Assembly: GCA_937872005.1 (NCBI GenBank)
Contig: CALMPQ010000302.1
Location: 1-5,612 of the forward strand
Length of the DNA stretch: 5,612 nucleotides
Direction: 5' to 3'
Origin: an uncultured Propioniciclava sp.
GTDB lineage: Bacteria; Actinomycetota; Actinomycetes; Propionibacteriales; Propionibacteriaceae
Both the position numbers and the translations under genes were made by a program. The notes beneath the pieces are model-generated. The model searched no databases and was not told the DNA's origin. It saw nothing but the letters and a program-made list of their open reading frames with translations. Numbering within the stretch: the first letter of the stretch is position 1; each line of letters opens with the position of its first letter. Positions 1-5,612 of this stretch are shown here, in pieces.

Positions 1-324
1 ACGACGGATCCGCCGCCACCACCCCCGCCGCCGCCCCCGCCGCCCCCGCCGCCGCCGCGGACGGTGGACGTCTGGAAGGGTGGCCGCGCGACCGGCAAGG
101 ACTGCACCTACTACGGCGACGGCGGAGCCTGCTACTACGTCGGCATCACGACGTCGAACTTCAGCGGCTCGTACCAGTGCACGATCCTTGGGACGCACAA
201 CAACCAGGTGTTCTCCACCGTCAGGTTGAGCGGCAGCGTGAAACGGCAGACCGGCGCCTACTACGGCTTCCCCAACTCCGTCGTCGTGACCTGCGACGGG
301 GTCCAGGGACGGCTCGCATGGTGA
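1..324 (+). CDS. C-terminal end of a probable secreted/surface protein (Ig-like/FN3-type), partial
   Basis: The reading frame is open from base 1 to the TGA at 322-324, so this is the last 107 residues of a longer protein whose start lies outside the window. Seen: an unbroken run of 16 prolines (residues 4-19), then a domain of about 86 residues beginning TVDVWKGG, with four cysteines (C35, C44, C60, C98), many Tyr/Gly/Thr and few charged residues, ending YYGFPNSVVVTCDGVQG and a terminal Trp. The beta-rich, even-cysteine composition suggests an extracellular disulfide-stabilised domain, and the proline run suggests a rigid linker through the cell wall. From memory, large Ig-like/fibronectin type III surface proteins encoded just upstream of moxR in Micrococcales end in a proline-rich linker plus a similar tail with a YYGYPG-like motif; this is the basis of the call. 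The stop is 31 bases before moxR, so co-transcription is likely. A GTG at 64 could start a short ORF, but no good ribosome site precedes it and the frame runs on upstream. No repeat domains are visible here, so the N-terminal architecture is inferred. Confidence 0.6.
   Translation, partial: TTDPPPPPPPPPPPPPPPPRTVDVWKGGRATGKDCTYYGDGGACYYVGITTSNFSGSYQCTILGTHNNQVFSTVRLSGSVKRQTGAYYGFPNSVVVTCDGVQGRLAW
10..57 (+). repeat. Polyproline-encoding CCN tract (16 codons)
   Basis: Sixteen consecutive proline codons (mostly CCG and CCC, two CCA) sit between an Asp and an Arg codon. The mixed codons argue for selection on the peptide rather than simple slippage. Such a run should form a stiff polyproline II linker and would need elongation factor P for efficient translation. 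It separates unseen upstream domains from the Cys/Tyr-rich C-terminal domain. Confidence 0.9.
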
Positions 325-355
325 CCCCGACCACTCTCGACAGGATGGAACAAGC

Positions 356-1324
356 ATGAGCATCAGCCCCGACCAGGCCACTTGGTTCGCCACGACGTTC
401 GACCAGCTGGTCGCCAATGTCGGCCTCGCGATCCGCGGCAAGGAGGAGGTGATCCGCCTGGCGCTGACCTGCATGCTGTCGGAGGGCCACCTGCTGCTGG
501 AGGACAACCCCGGCACCGGCAAGACCGTCCTGGCCAAGTCGCTGGCGGCCACCGTCCAGGGCACGCACCACCGCATCCAGTTCACGCCCGACCTGCTGCC
601 CAGCGACCTGCTCGGCGTCACCGTGTACGACCAGTCGAAGCAGTCCTTCGAGTTCCACAAGGGCCCGATCTTCGCGACGGTGGTGCTGGCCGACGAGATC
701 AACCGTGCCTCGCCGAAGACCCAGTCGGCGCTGCTGGAGGTCATGGAGGAGTCGCGCGTCACGGTGGACGGGGAATCCCACTCGGTGGGGCGTCCGTTCA
801 TGGTCATCGCCACGCAGAACCCGATCGAGCAGGCGGGCACCTACCCGCTGCCCGAGGCGCAGCTGGACCGCTTCCTGATGAAGACCGCCGTCGGCTACCC
901 CGAGCTTGCGGTCGCCGTCGAGCTCATGGCCCAGGCGGCCAACCGCGACCGCGCCGCCGACGTGCGGCCGGTCATCGCCGCGCACGCGGTGTCGCAGATG
1001 TCGTCGTTCGCGAACATGGTGCACGTCGACGAGGCGATCCTGCGGTACGTGGGGACGATCGCCGAGGAGTCGCGCCGCCACACGCACGTGAAGCTGGGGT
1101 TGTCGATGCGCGGCTGCCTGGCGTTCATCCGTGCGGCCAAGACGTGGGCCCTGTCGCAGGGACGCCCGTACGTCATCCCCGACGACATCAAGGACCTCGC
1201 CATCCCGGTCATGGCGCACCGGCTGATCCTGAACGCCGAGGCCCAGTTCTCGGGCGTGAACGTGGAGCGCGTGATCGACGACCTGTTGGCCTCGGTGACG
1301 GCGCCGGCCGACCGCGTCCGTTGA
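356..1324 (+). CDS. moxR: MoxR-family AAA+ ATPase
   Basis: A complete 322-residue cytoplasmic MoxR-type ATPase, of usual family length. Seen: Walker A NPGTGKT at 51-57; the MoxR-typical HKGPIF at 101-106; Walker B VVLADEINRASP at 109-120 (Asp113, Glu114); sensor 1 IATQNP at 151-156 (Asn155); EAQLDRF at 167-173 with the probable arginine finger Arg172; and a C-terminal helical lid with sensor-2 Arg252 in GLSMRG, followed by IPDDIKDLA. All key residues are present, so it should hydrolyse ATP. MoxR proteins are thought to act as chaperone-like remodellers of partner proteins that often carry DUF58 or von Willebrand A domains, which fits the next gene. The ATG at 356 is preceded by AGGA at 342-345 with a 10-base spacer. 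The upstream stop is 31 bases away and the DUF58 start follows 8 bases after its TGA, so it probably belongs to one operon. The family call is secure; the substrate is unknown. Confidence 0.96.
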   Translation: MSISPDQATWFATTFDQLVANVGLAIRGKEEVIRLALTCMLSEGHLLLEDNPGTGKTVLAKSLAATVQGTHHRIQFTPDLLPSDLLGVTVYDQSKQSFEFHKGPIFATVVLADEINRASPKTQSALLEVMEESRVTVDGESHSVGRPFMVIATQNPIEQAGTYPLPEAQLDRFLMKTAVGYPELAVAVELMAQAANRDRAADVRPVIAAHAVSQMSSFANMVHVDEAILRYVGTIAEESRRHTHVKLGLSMRGCLAFIRAAKTWALSQGRPYVIPDDIKDLAIPVMAHRLILNAEAQFSGVNVERVIDDLLASVTAPADRVR

Positions 1325-1326
1325 GG
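1323..1326 (+). promoter_or_regulatory. Shine-Dalgarno GAGG overlapping the moxR stop, sets the DUF58 start
   Basis: GAGG lies 6 bases before GTG 1333 and shares two bases with the moxR TGA (1322-1324). A TTG at 1321 overlapping the stop is the alternative start, but it has no purine-rich stretch upstream. The arrangement implies that ribosomes finishing moxR reinitiate on the DUF58 gene. Confidence 0.6.
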
Positions 1327-1332
1327 TCCGCC

Positions 1333-2505
1333 GTGCGGGCCGCGCTGGACTGCGTGTCGCCCCTGGGCTGGATGGCCGCCGCCTTCGGCGCAGTGGCACT
1401 GGTCGCCGGGTGGGTGCTGGGTTGGCAGGAGTTCCGGGTCGTGGGAGCGGCCCTGCTGGTGCTGTTGGCCCTGTCGGCGCTCTTCCTGGTCGGGCGCACC
1501 CAGCTGGAGGTCGACCTCGAGCTCGCACCGGTCAGGCTGGTCGCCGGCGACTCCTCGGCCGCCCACGTGGCCGTCACCAACGCCGCCCGGACGCCGCTGC
1601 TCCCCGTCGGCTTGGAGGTGCCGGTGGGGGAATCGTCGGCACGCTTCACGCTCCCCGCCCTCGGCCCCGGTGGCACCTTCGAGGAGGTGCTCGTGATCCC
1701 GACCGCGGCGCGCGGGGTGATTCCCGTCGGGCCGGTGCGGACCCAGCGCGGCGACCCGTTCGGGCTGCTGCGCCGCGAACTGGTGTGGAGCGAGGGCTTG
1801 GAACTGTTCGTCCACCCGCGCACCGTCGCCCTCGAGAGCCTCGGTTCGGGACTGCTGCGTGACCTGGAGGGGCAGACCAGCAACGACATGTCGATGAGCG
1901 ACCTGGCCTTCCACACGCTGCGCGAGTACGAGCCCGGCGACGACCGGCGCTACATCCACTGGCGCAGTTCCGCGAAGGCCTCGGGGGCCTCGGGCAGCGC
2001 GGCGTTCCTGGTGCGCCAGTTCCTCGACACCCGCCGCTCCCACGTGGCCGTCGTGGTCGACGTCGACGAGGCGTCCTACACCGGGCCCGACGAGTTCGAG
2101 CTCGCCCTGTCGTGCGGGGCGTCGGTGACGTTGCGGGCGCTGGCCGACGAGATGGAGACCACCATCGTGTGTGGGGCGCACACGGCCGTGCAGCCCGCCC
2201 CGCACACGGCCCTGGACACCTACAGCCGCGCCGTCCACGGGCCGTGGCCCCTGCCGGCCGCGACCTCGCGCCTGGGCACGCTCGCGCCCGATGTGTCGGC
2301 GGTGGTGCTGGTGACGGGGCCCCTCACGACGTTCGAGGTGCTGCAACGGGCCCGCGCCTACCTGGCGCCGCAGGTGCGCCTCGTGGCTGTCCAGGTCGTC
2401 CCGGGCAGCCCGCTGTCGTACCGGGAGGGGGCCGGCATCGTCGTGGTCACGCTCGGCGAGTTGGCCGAGCTCCCGCTCGTCCTGGCGGGGGGTGTCACCC
2501 AGTGA
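1333..2505 (+). CDS. DUF58 domain membrane protein (MoxR partner)
   Basis: A 390-residue protein of normal DUF58 size. Seen: two hydrophobic segments near residues 13-29 and 36-54 forming an N-terminal hairpin anchor; a beta-rich region from about 57 to 135 (TQLEVDLELAPVRLVAGD and following); GDPFGLLRR at 140-148; and the DUF58 signature LREYEPGDDRRYIHW at 196-210 followed by RSSAK. A von Willebrand A-like fold begins at HVAVVVDVDE (237-246), but the metal site reads D-V-D-E-A instead of the canonical D-x-S-x-S, so metal binding is doubtful. The C-terminal half, with strands near 322-329 and 348-355, continues the fold. Family members sit beside moxR and are thought to be its targets or adaptors; no enzymatic reaction is known. 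The start is GTG 1333, chosen for the GAGG 6 bases upstream; TTG 1321 would add four residues. Its final GTGA overlaps the start of the next gene by 4 bases, so translational coupling is expected. The open frame runs far upstream through moxR only because of base composition. Confidence 0.93.
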   Translation: MRAALDCVSPLGWMAAAFGAVALVAGWVLGWQEFRVVGAALLVLLALSALFLVGRTQLEVDLELAPVRLVAGDSSAAHVAVTNAARTPLLPVGLEVPVGESSARFTLPALGPGGTFEEVLVIPTAARGVIPVGPVRTQRGDPFGLLRRELVWSEGLELFVHPRTVALESLGSGLLRDLEGQTSNDMSMSDLAFHTLREYEPGDDRRYIHWRSSAKASGASGSAAFLVRQFLDTRRSHVAVVVDVDEASYTGPDEFELALSCGASVTLRALADEMETTIVCGAHTAVQPAPHTALDTYSRAVHGPWPLPAATSRLGTLAPDVSAVVLVTGPLTTFEVLQRARAYLAPQVRLVAVQVVPGSPLSYREGAGIVVVTLGELAELPLVLAGGVTQ

Positions 2506-4826
2506 GGATCGTCCAGCCGCGTCGCGCCGAGGCGAGCACGGCGTCCACGTTCACTGGGACGCTGCAGTTGCTGCGCCCGTCGGCCGCCGACCTGACGGAC
2601 GCCTTCTTCGCGGTCGGCCTGGGTGTGGTCGCGCTGGCCGCGTGGGCGTCCACGTTCAGCACACCGATCCACCTGGCCGTGGGAGGCCTGGGCCTGCTCC
2701 TGGGTGTGCTGGCCGCGCACGTCACGAACGCGCTGCGCTGGCCGTGGCTGGCCGCGGTCGCGATCGTCGTCGTGCTGTACGCAACCCTCGGAGGGGCGGT
2801 CGCACTGCGGGAGGACACCATCGCGGGGTTCGTGCCCTCGCCGGAGACCTTCCGGGGCCTGGCGACGGGCGCCGTCGGTGGGTGGAAGGACCTCCTCACC
2901 ACGCTGCCGCCGGTGCCGGGCGACTCGGCCTTCCTCGTGTTGCCGTGGCTGGTGGGGTTGGCGTTCGGGTGTGGCGCCCACCTCGTGGCCCGCAGGACGC
3001 GCAGCGCCTGGCTGCCCCCGGCCCTCGCGCTGGGCCTCCTCGCCGGGACCATCCTGCTGGGCAGCCACGAGGCCGCAACCCCGGTGGCGATCGGGGTGCT
3101 GGGCATGCTCGGCGTGTTCACCTGGTTGTTCGTGCGCCACACGCGGCGCCGCTCCCTGTCCGGCACGGGTCTGGGCCGGTCCACGCGCTGGACGGCCGCC
3201 GCGGTGCTGCTCGCGATCGCCCTCGCCGGCGGCGTCGGGGCCGCGCAACTGATGCCGGGCCCGGAACGGACCCCCCGCACCGTGCTGCGCACGTGGGTGC
3301 AGCCGCCCCTGGACGTCGACCGCTACCCCTCGCCGCTCGCGGGTTTCCGCAAGTACTCCTCCGATTCCCAGGCGCTGTACGATCAGCCGTTGGTGCGGGT
3401 CGAAGGTGCCTCCCCGGGCAGCCTGCTGCGTCTGGCGGTGCTCGACGAGTGGGACGGACTGGCGTGGAGCGCCTCCGGGGGCGTGGTCGGAGATCCGCGC
3501 ACCGGGTTCCAGCGTGTGGGGGCGACGATCCCCGGGACGCCGGACGGCCAGACCACGACCGTCCGGGTGACGATCGAGCCGGCGTACGCGGCGACCCGCG
3601 AGCTCGCGGTGTGGCTGCCCGCGCCCGGGCCGGCGACCCAGATCCAGTTCACCGGGCCCAATGCGCGGGCCCACGCCGACTCCGTCCGCTACAACATCGG
3701 CACCGGTCAGGGGTTGGTCCCCGACTTCCTGAGGGCCGGCGACACGATCGAGGTGACCTCGGTGTCGCAGCCCACCGACCCGGGGCAACTCCCGCGGGCG
3801 TCCGGGCCCGTGCTCGTGCCGGAGCCCGTCACCGCACCCCTCGTGCCGAGCTTCGAGACGATGGCCGCCGCCGCGGGGGACCCGTGGAGCCGGGCCGAGG
3901 AGGTGGCCCGCGTCCTGCGCGAGAATGGCGCCTGGAGCAACGGCACGAAGCCGGGCCAGCAGCAGTACCTGCCCGGCCACGGACTGAAGCGGCTGCTCAC
4001 CTTCGCCACCGAACTGGTCGGCAGCGACGAGCACTACGCCGCCACCTACGCGCTGGCGCTGAACCGGCTCGGCTACCCGGCGCGGGTCGTCATGGGTGCC
4101 GCCGTGCCGGGCGACGGGGTGGTCAAGGGCCAGCACGTCCAGGCGTGGGTCGAGGTGAGCCTGGACGGGCGCGGTTGGGTCACCATTCCGACCGAGGCGT
4201 TCACGCCTGACCGGAACAAGGAGCCCACCAACATCCCGCCCAAGACACTGGAGCAGCAGAACGCGCCGCACGTGCCGCCGCCCAACCCGGTGCGGCCACC
4301 GGGGTCGTTCGACTCGCTGTTCAACACCGCCGGCGTCGGCGACCAGCTCGAGCGGCCCACCCCGGGCACCGACTGGCTGAGGGTCGTCCTCGCCGTGGTG
4401 CGGGTCGTCGGCCCGCCGATCGCCGTGGTGCTCGGCATCGTCGCCCTGCTGCTGGGCGCGAAGGCCGTCCGGCGGTACCGGCGACGGACGCGGGGTTCGG
4501 CGTCCACCCGCGTCGTGGGGGGCTGGCTGGAGTTCCTCGACCGGGCCCGCGACCTGGGCCGTTCCGTCCCGATACGGGCGACCCGACTGGAGCAGGCGGC
4601 CGCCATCGGCGGTGACGAGGCGCTCGCCCTCGCCCGTTCGGCGAACCGGGCGGTCTTCGGCGCCGGGGAGCTGGACGGCGCCGCCTCCGGTGGCTACTGG
4701 ACCGAGGTGCAGGCCGCGCGGAAGGCAGTCGTCGCGGGTCTGCCCTGGTGGCGTCGCTGGGCGGTGGCGTTGAACCCCCGTTCGCTCCTGCCGCTGTCCG
4801 CCGAGCAACGCGGACGACGCCGCTGA
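2502..4826 (+). CDS. TgpA-like membrane protein with catalytically degenerate transglutaminase domain
   Basis: A 774-residue integral membrane protein with the TgpA (DUF3488/transglutaminase-core) layout. Predicted helices lie near 33-50, 56-73, 81-102, 142-163, 170-187, 193-212 and 230-250. An extracytoplasmic region follows at about 252-620, then an eighth helix near 626-652, a basic stop-transfer patch (RRYRRRTR) and a cytoplasmic tail of about 120 residues. The transglutaminase-like core spans about 490-570: GSDEHYAATYALALNRLGYP-ARVV, HVQAWVEV and GWVTIPTEAF match the family's G-x-C-E-Q-Y-A, H-A-W-V-E-V and G-W-V-P-x-D-P-T blocks. At the three catalytic positions Cys is Asp509 (GAC 4026-4028), His is Gln547 (CAG 4140-4142) and Asp is Pro563 (CCG 4188-4190). 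The only cysteine in the protein is C157 inside a membrane helix, so thiol catalysis is not expected. A Pro-rich stalk (about 579-601) leads to the last helix. The start GTG 2502 overlaps the DUF58 stop (GTGA), with a weak G-run ribosome site at 2487-2492; the frame stays open back to 2112, but that part lies inside the DUF58 gene. It is probably the last gene of the moxR operon. The role is unknown: a binding or scaffold module at the envelope is inferred. Confidence 0.9.
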   Translation: MRIVQPRRAEASTASTFTGTLQLLRPSAADLTDAFFAVGLGVVALAAWASTFSTPIHLAVGGLGLLLGVLAAHVTNALRWPWLAAVAIVVVLYATLGGAVALREDTIAGFVPSPETFRGLATGAVGGWKDLLTTLPPVPGDSAFLVLPWLVGLAFGCGAHLVARRTRSAWLPPALALGLLAGTILLGSHEAATPVAIGVLGMLGVFTWLFVRHTRRRSLSGTGLGRSTRWTAAAVLLAIALAGGVGAAQLMPGPERTPRTVLRTWVQPPLDVDRYPSPLAGFRKYSSDSQALYDQPLVRVEGASPGSLLRLAVLDEWDGLAWSASGGVVGDPRTGFQRVGATIPGTPDGQTTTVRVTIEPAYAATRELAVWLPAPGPATQIQFTGPNARAHADSVRYNIGTGQGLVPDFLRAGDTIEVTSVSQPTDPGQLPRASGPVLVPEPVTAPLVPSFETMAAAAGDPWSRAEEVARVLRENGAWSNGTKPGQQQYLPGHGLKRLLTFATELVGSDEHYAATYALALNRLGYPARVVMGAAVPGDGVVKGQHVQAWVEVSLDGRGWVTIPTEAFTPDRNKEPTNIPPKTLEQQNAPHVPPPNPVRPPGSFDSLFNTAGVGDQLERPTPGTDWLRVVLAVVRVVGPPIAVVLGIVALLLGAKAVRRYRRRTRGSASTRVVGGWLEFLDRARDLGRSVPIRATRLEQAAAIGGDEALALARSANRAVFGAGELDGAASGGYWTEVQAARKAVVAGLPWWRRWAVALNPRSLLPLSAEQRGRRR

Positions 4827-4875
4827 CCTGCGCTTGGTCACCCCAAACGCTTGCCGGAGGTGGCAGGATCAGTGC

Positions 4876-5298
4876 ATGAGCGAGAACACATTTGACGGCG
4901 GGTCCTCCGGTGAGGACAACCTGGAACAGCTCCAGCAGTCCGACACGCTCATCGACCGTGGGGTCGACGACGTGCTCGACGAGGGGTACATCGCGCCCGA
5001 CCACTGGTCGCCCGCGCAGGGCTTCGGCAACACGCCCGAGGAGATGCGGCAGGGCGAGAACCTCGACATGCGCGTCAAGCAGGAGGAGCCCGAGGTGGCA
5101 CCCCCCGACGACACGCCGTGGAACCCGGACGGTGAGAACCGCGAGGTCGGCTCGGTGCGTGCCGGGCGGTTGATCGAAACCGGCGAGCGCGACCACGAGT
5201 CGGTCGCCTTCTCGGTGGGCATCGATGGCGGAGCGGCATCCGCCGAGGAGGCCGCGATGCACATCATCACGCCCGAGGACGACGACGAGGTCGTCTGA
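4876..5298 (+). CDS. DUF5709 family protein (actinobacterial, acidic, function unknown)
   Basis: A 140-residue, strongly acidic soluble protein with no signal peptide or membrane segment. Seen: DTLIDRGVDDVLDEGYIAPD (23-42) followed by HWSPAQGFGNTPEEM; then EVGSVRAGRLI (90-100); and a C-terminal VGIDGGAASAEEAAMHI (114-130), ending in Asp/Glu. These blocks, in this order, are what I recognise as DUF5709, an actinobacterial family with no known function. The ATG at 4876 is preceded by AGGA (4865-4868) with a 7-base spacer; an upstream in-frame GTG at 4834 has no ribosome site and would add 14 residues unlike the family. The 49-base gap from the preceding gene is longer than the other gaps in the window, so it may have its own promoter, though I could not identify a convincing -35/-10 pair. 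It converges on the nuclease gene with only 12 bases between the two stops. Nothing ties it functionally to the moxR cassette. Confidence 0.87.
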   Translation: MSENTFDGGSSGEDNLEQLQQSDTLIDRGVDDVLDEGYIAPDHWSPAQGFGNTPEEMRQGENLDMRVKQEEPEVAPPDDTPWNPDGENREVGSVRAGRLIETGERDHESVAFSVGIDGGAASAEEAAMHIITPEDDDEVV

Positions 5299-5310
5299 GT
5301 CCTGGCGGTT

Positions 5311-5612
5311 CTAGCCGGCGAGCCGACGCGCGTCGGCGAGTGCTCGCTCGCGTGACTCGTCGGTGAGCCCTTGCACCAGCGCGTTGCGCTGGTCGGCCAG
5401 GAGGTCGACCAGTACCGCCCGGGCCTCGGCCCGGTCGCCCGTGGCCAAGCGGCCCCGGATCGTGCAGCCGGTCGCCGCGTGCAGTCCTTGTTCGGACGCC
5501 ACGGCCTCGGCCTGCGCGGCCCTGATCTCGTCCTGGAGTCGGACGTCACCGCCGACGACGAGCGGGGCGGCGAGGCCTCGGCGGACGAGTTCGGCGTTGA
5601 CCAGGGTGCCGT
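5311..5612 (-). CDS. Staphylococcal-nuclease-like (thermonuclease family) protein, C-terminal part
   Basis: A reverse-strand frame is open from the right edge to the TAG whose complement is 5311-5313; 99 whole codons are visible and the start lies beyond the window. Seen: GTLVNAELVRRGLA, then a linker, then LQDEIRAAQAEAVASEQGL. This matches the last part of the SNase fold (staphylococcal nuclease: G-K-M-V-N-E-A-L-V-R-Q-G-L-A, then helix residues up to N-I-W). The family cleaves DNA and RNA with Ca2+ using Arg/Glu/Arg residues, all of which fall before this fragment, so activity cannot be judged. After the SNase core a lone Cys (visible residue 49) leads into a charged, probably helical tail of about 50 residues (RAEARAVLVDLLADQRNALV and on), ending RRLAG. 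The Trp usual at the core's end is His here (GLH). Such proteins are often exported, but no signal is in view. It is transcribed toward the DUF5709 gene. Confidence 0.75.
   Translation of the reverse strand, partial: GTLVNAELVRRGLAAPLVVGGDVRLQDEIRAAQAEAVASEQGLHAATGCTIRGRLATGDRAEARAVLVDLLADQRNALVQGLTDESRERALADARRLAG
5322..5337. terminator. 16-base perfect palindrome at the convergent gene ends, possible bidirectional terminator
   Basis: GCCGACGC is followed directly by its reverse complement GCGTCGGC. It lies 24 bases after the DUF5709 stop and just inside the 3' end of the nuclease gene, encoding part of its last codons (DARRL). A GC-rich hairpin here could slow or stop transcription from the left, but there is no U-run on either side, as is common in actinobacteria. 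In a 70% GC coding sequence a chance palindrome is also possible, so this is tentative. Confidence 0.3.

Noticed and set aside
382..1332. In-frame extension of the DUF58 gene through moxR (apparent 707-residue protein)
   Set aside because: The extension overlaps moxR in another frame and reads as Arg/Pro/Gly-rich sequence without motifs. The real start is GTG 1333 with its ribosome site.
221..1528. Long reverse-strand open frame of 435 codons opposite moxR
   Set aside because: Its translation is Arg/Pro/Gly/Ala/His-rich with no recognisable motif, and the forward strand carries a complete MoxR protein. It is a product of high GC and third-position bias.
2112..2501. In-frame extension of the TgpA-like gene into the DUF58 gene
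   Set aside because: Shadow translation of DUF58 codons. The GTG at 2502 in a GTGA overlap gives a normal TgpA N-terminus ahead of the first membrane helix.
2502..4826. Calling the TgpA-like protein an active transglutaminase or protease
   Set aside because: The Cys, His and Asp positions are Asp, Gln and Pro, and no cysteine exists outside one membrane helix.
2358..4841. Reverse-strand open frame of 827 codons opposite the TgpA-like gene
   Set aside because: Low-complexity Arg/Gly/Gln/His composition, no motifs, and fully antisense to a well-supported membrane protein.
4850..4867. Small hairpin CTTGCC / GGCAGG with GGAGG in its loop, just upstream of the DUF5709 start
   Set aside because: Only six pairs including a G-U. 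The GGAGG is 15 bases from the ATG, too far to be the main ribosome site, and AGGA at 4865-4868 is better placed. I see no evidence for a regulatory element.
4827..4875. Promoter for the DUF5709 gene
   Set aside because: TTGGTC (4834-4839) and CAGGAT (4864-4869) vaguely resemble -35 and -10 boxes, but the spacer is 24 bases, too long for a sigma-70-type promoter.

Overview
This is a high-GC window (about 70% G+C by eye) with GTG starts, overlapping stop/start codons and long spurious open frames on both strands. All of this fits a chromosomal segment of an actinobacterium. The DUF5709 gene is a family I know only from Actinobacteria. The moxR / DUF58 / transglutaminase-like gene order also fits a Micrococcales- or Propionibacteriaceae-like genome, but genus cannot be fixed from this sequence.

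Layout, left to right. (1) 1-324 (+): the last 107 codons of a probable secreted or surface protein, a run of 16 prolines followed by a Cys/Tyr-rich terminal domain. (2) 356-1324 (+): a complete MoxR-family AAA+ ATPase. (3) 1333-2505 (+): a membrane-anchored DUF58 protein. (4) 2502-4826 (+): a 774-residue TgpA-like membrane protein with seven predicted N-terminal helices, an extracytoplasmic transglutaminase-fold domain, one more helix and a cytoplasmic tail. (5) 4876-5298 (+): a small acidic DUF5709 protein. (6) 5311-5612 (-): the C-terminal part of a staphylococcal-nuclease-like (thermonuclease family) protein, convergent with gene 5 and running off the right edge. Every gap is under 50 bases, so no large non-coding stretch exists.

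Genes 1-4 look like one transcription unit: 31 bases between 1 and 2, 8 bases between 2 and 3 (the probable Shine-Dalgarno of 3 overlaps the stop of 2), and a 4-base GTGA overlap between 3 and 4. The expected picture is a cytoplasmic MoxR ATPase working with a DUF58 partner and a transglutaminase-fold membrane protein at the cell envelope, next to a large wall-exposed protein. The cellular job of this cassette in actinobacteria is not established.

The main oddity is in gene 4. Its transglutaminase-like domain keeps the family framework, but the three catalytic positions (Cys, His, Asp) read Asp509, Gln547 and Pro563, and the whole extracytoplasmic part has no cysteine. It therefore looks like a pseudo-transglutaminase serving as a binding or structural module. 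I see no mobile element, CRISPR array, tRNA or rRNA in the window.
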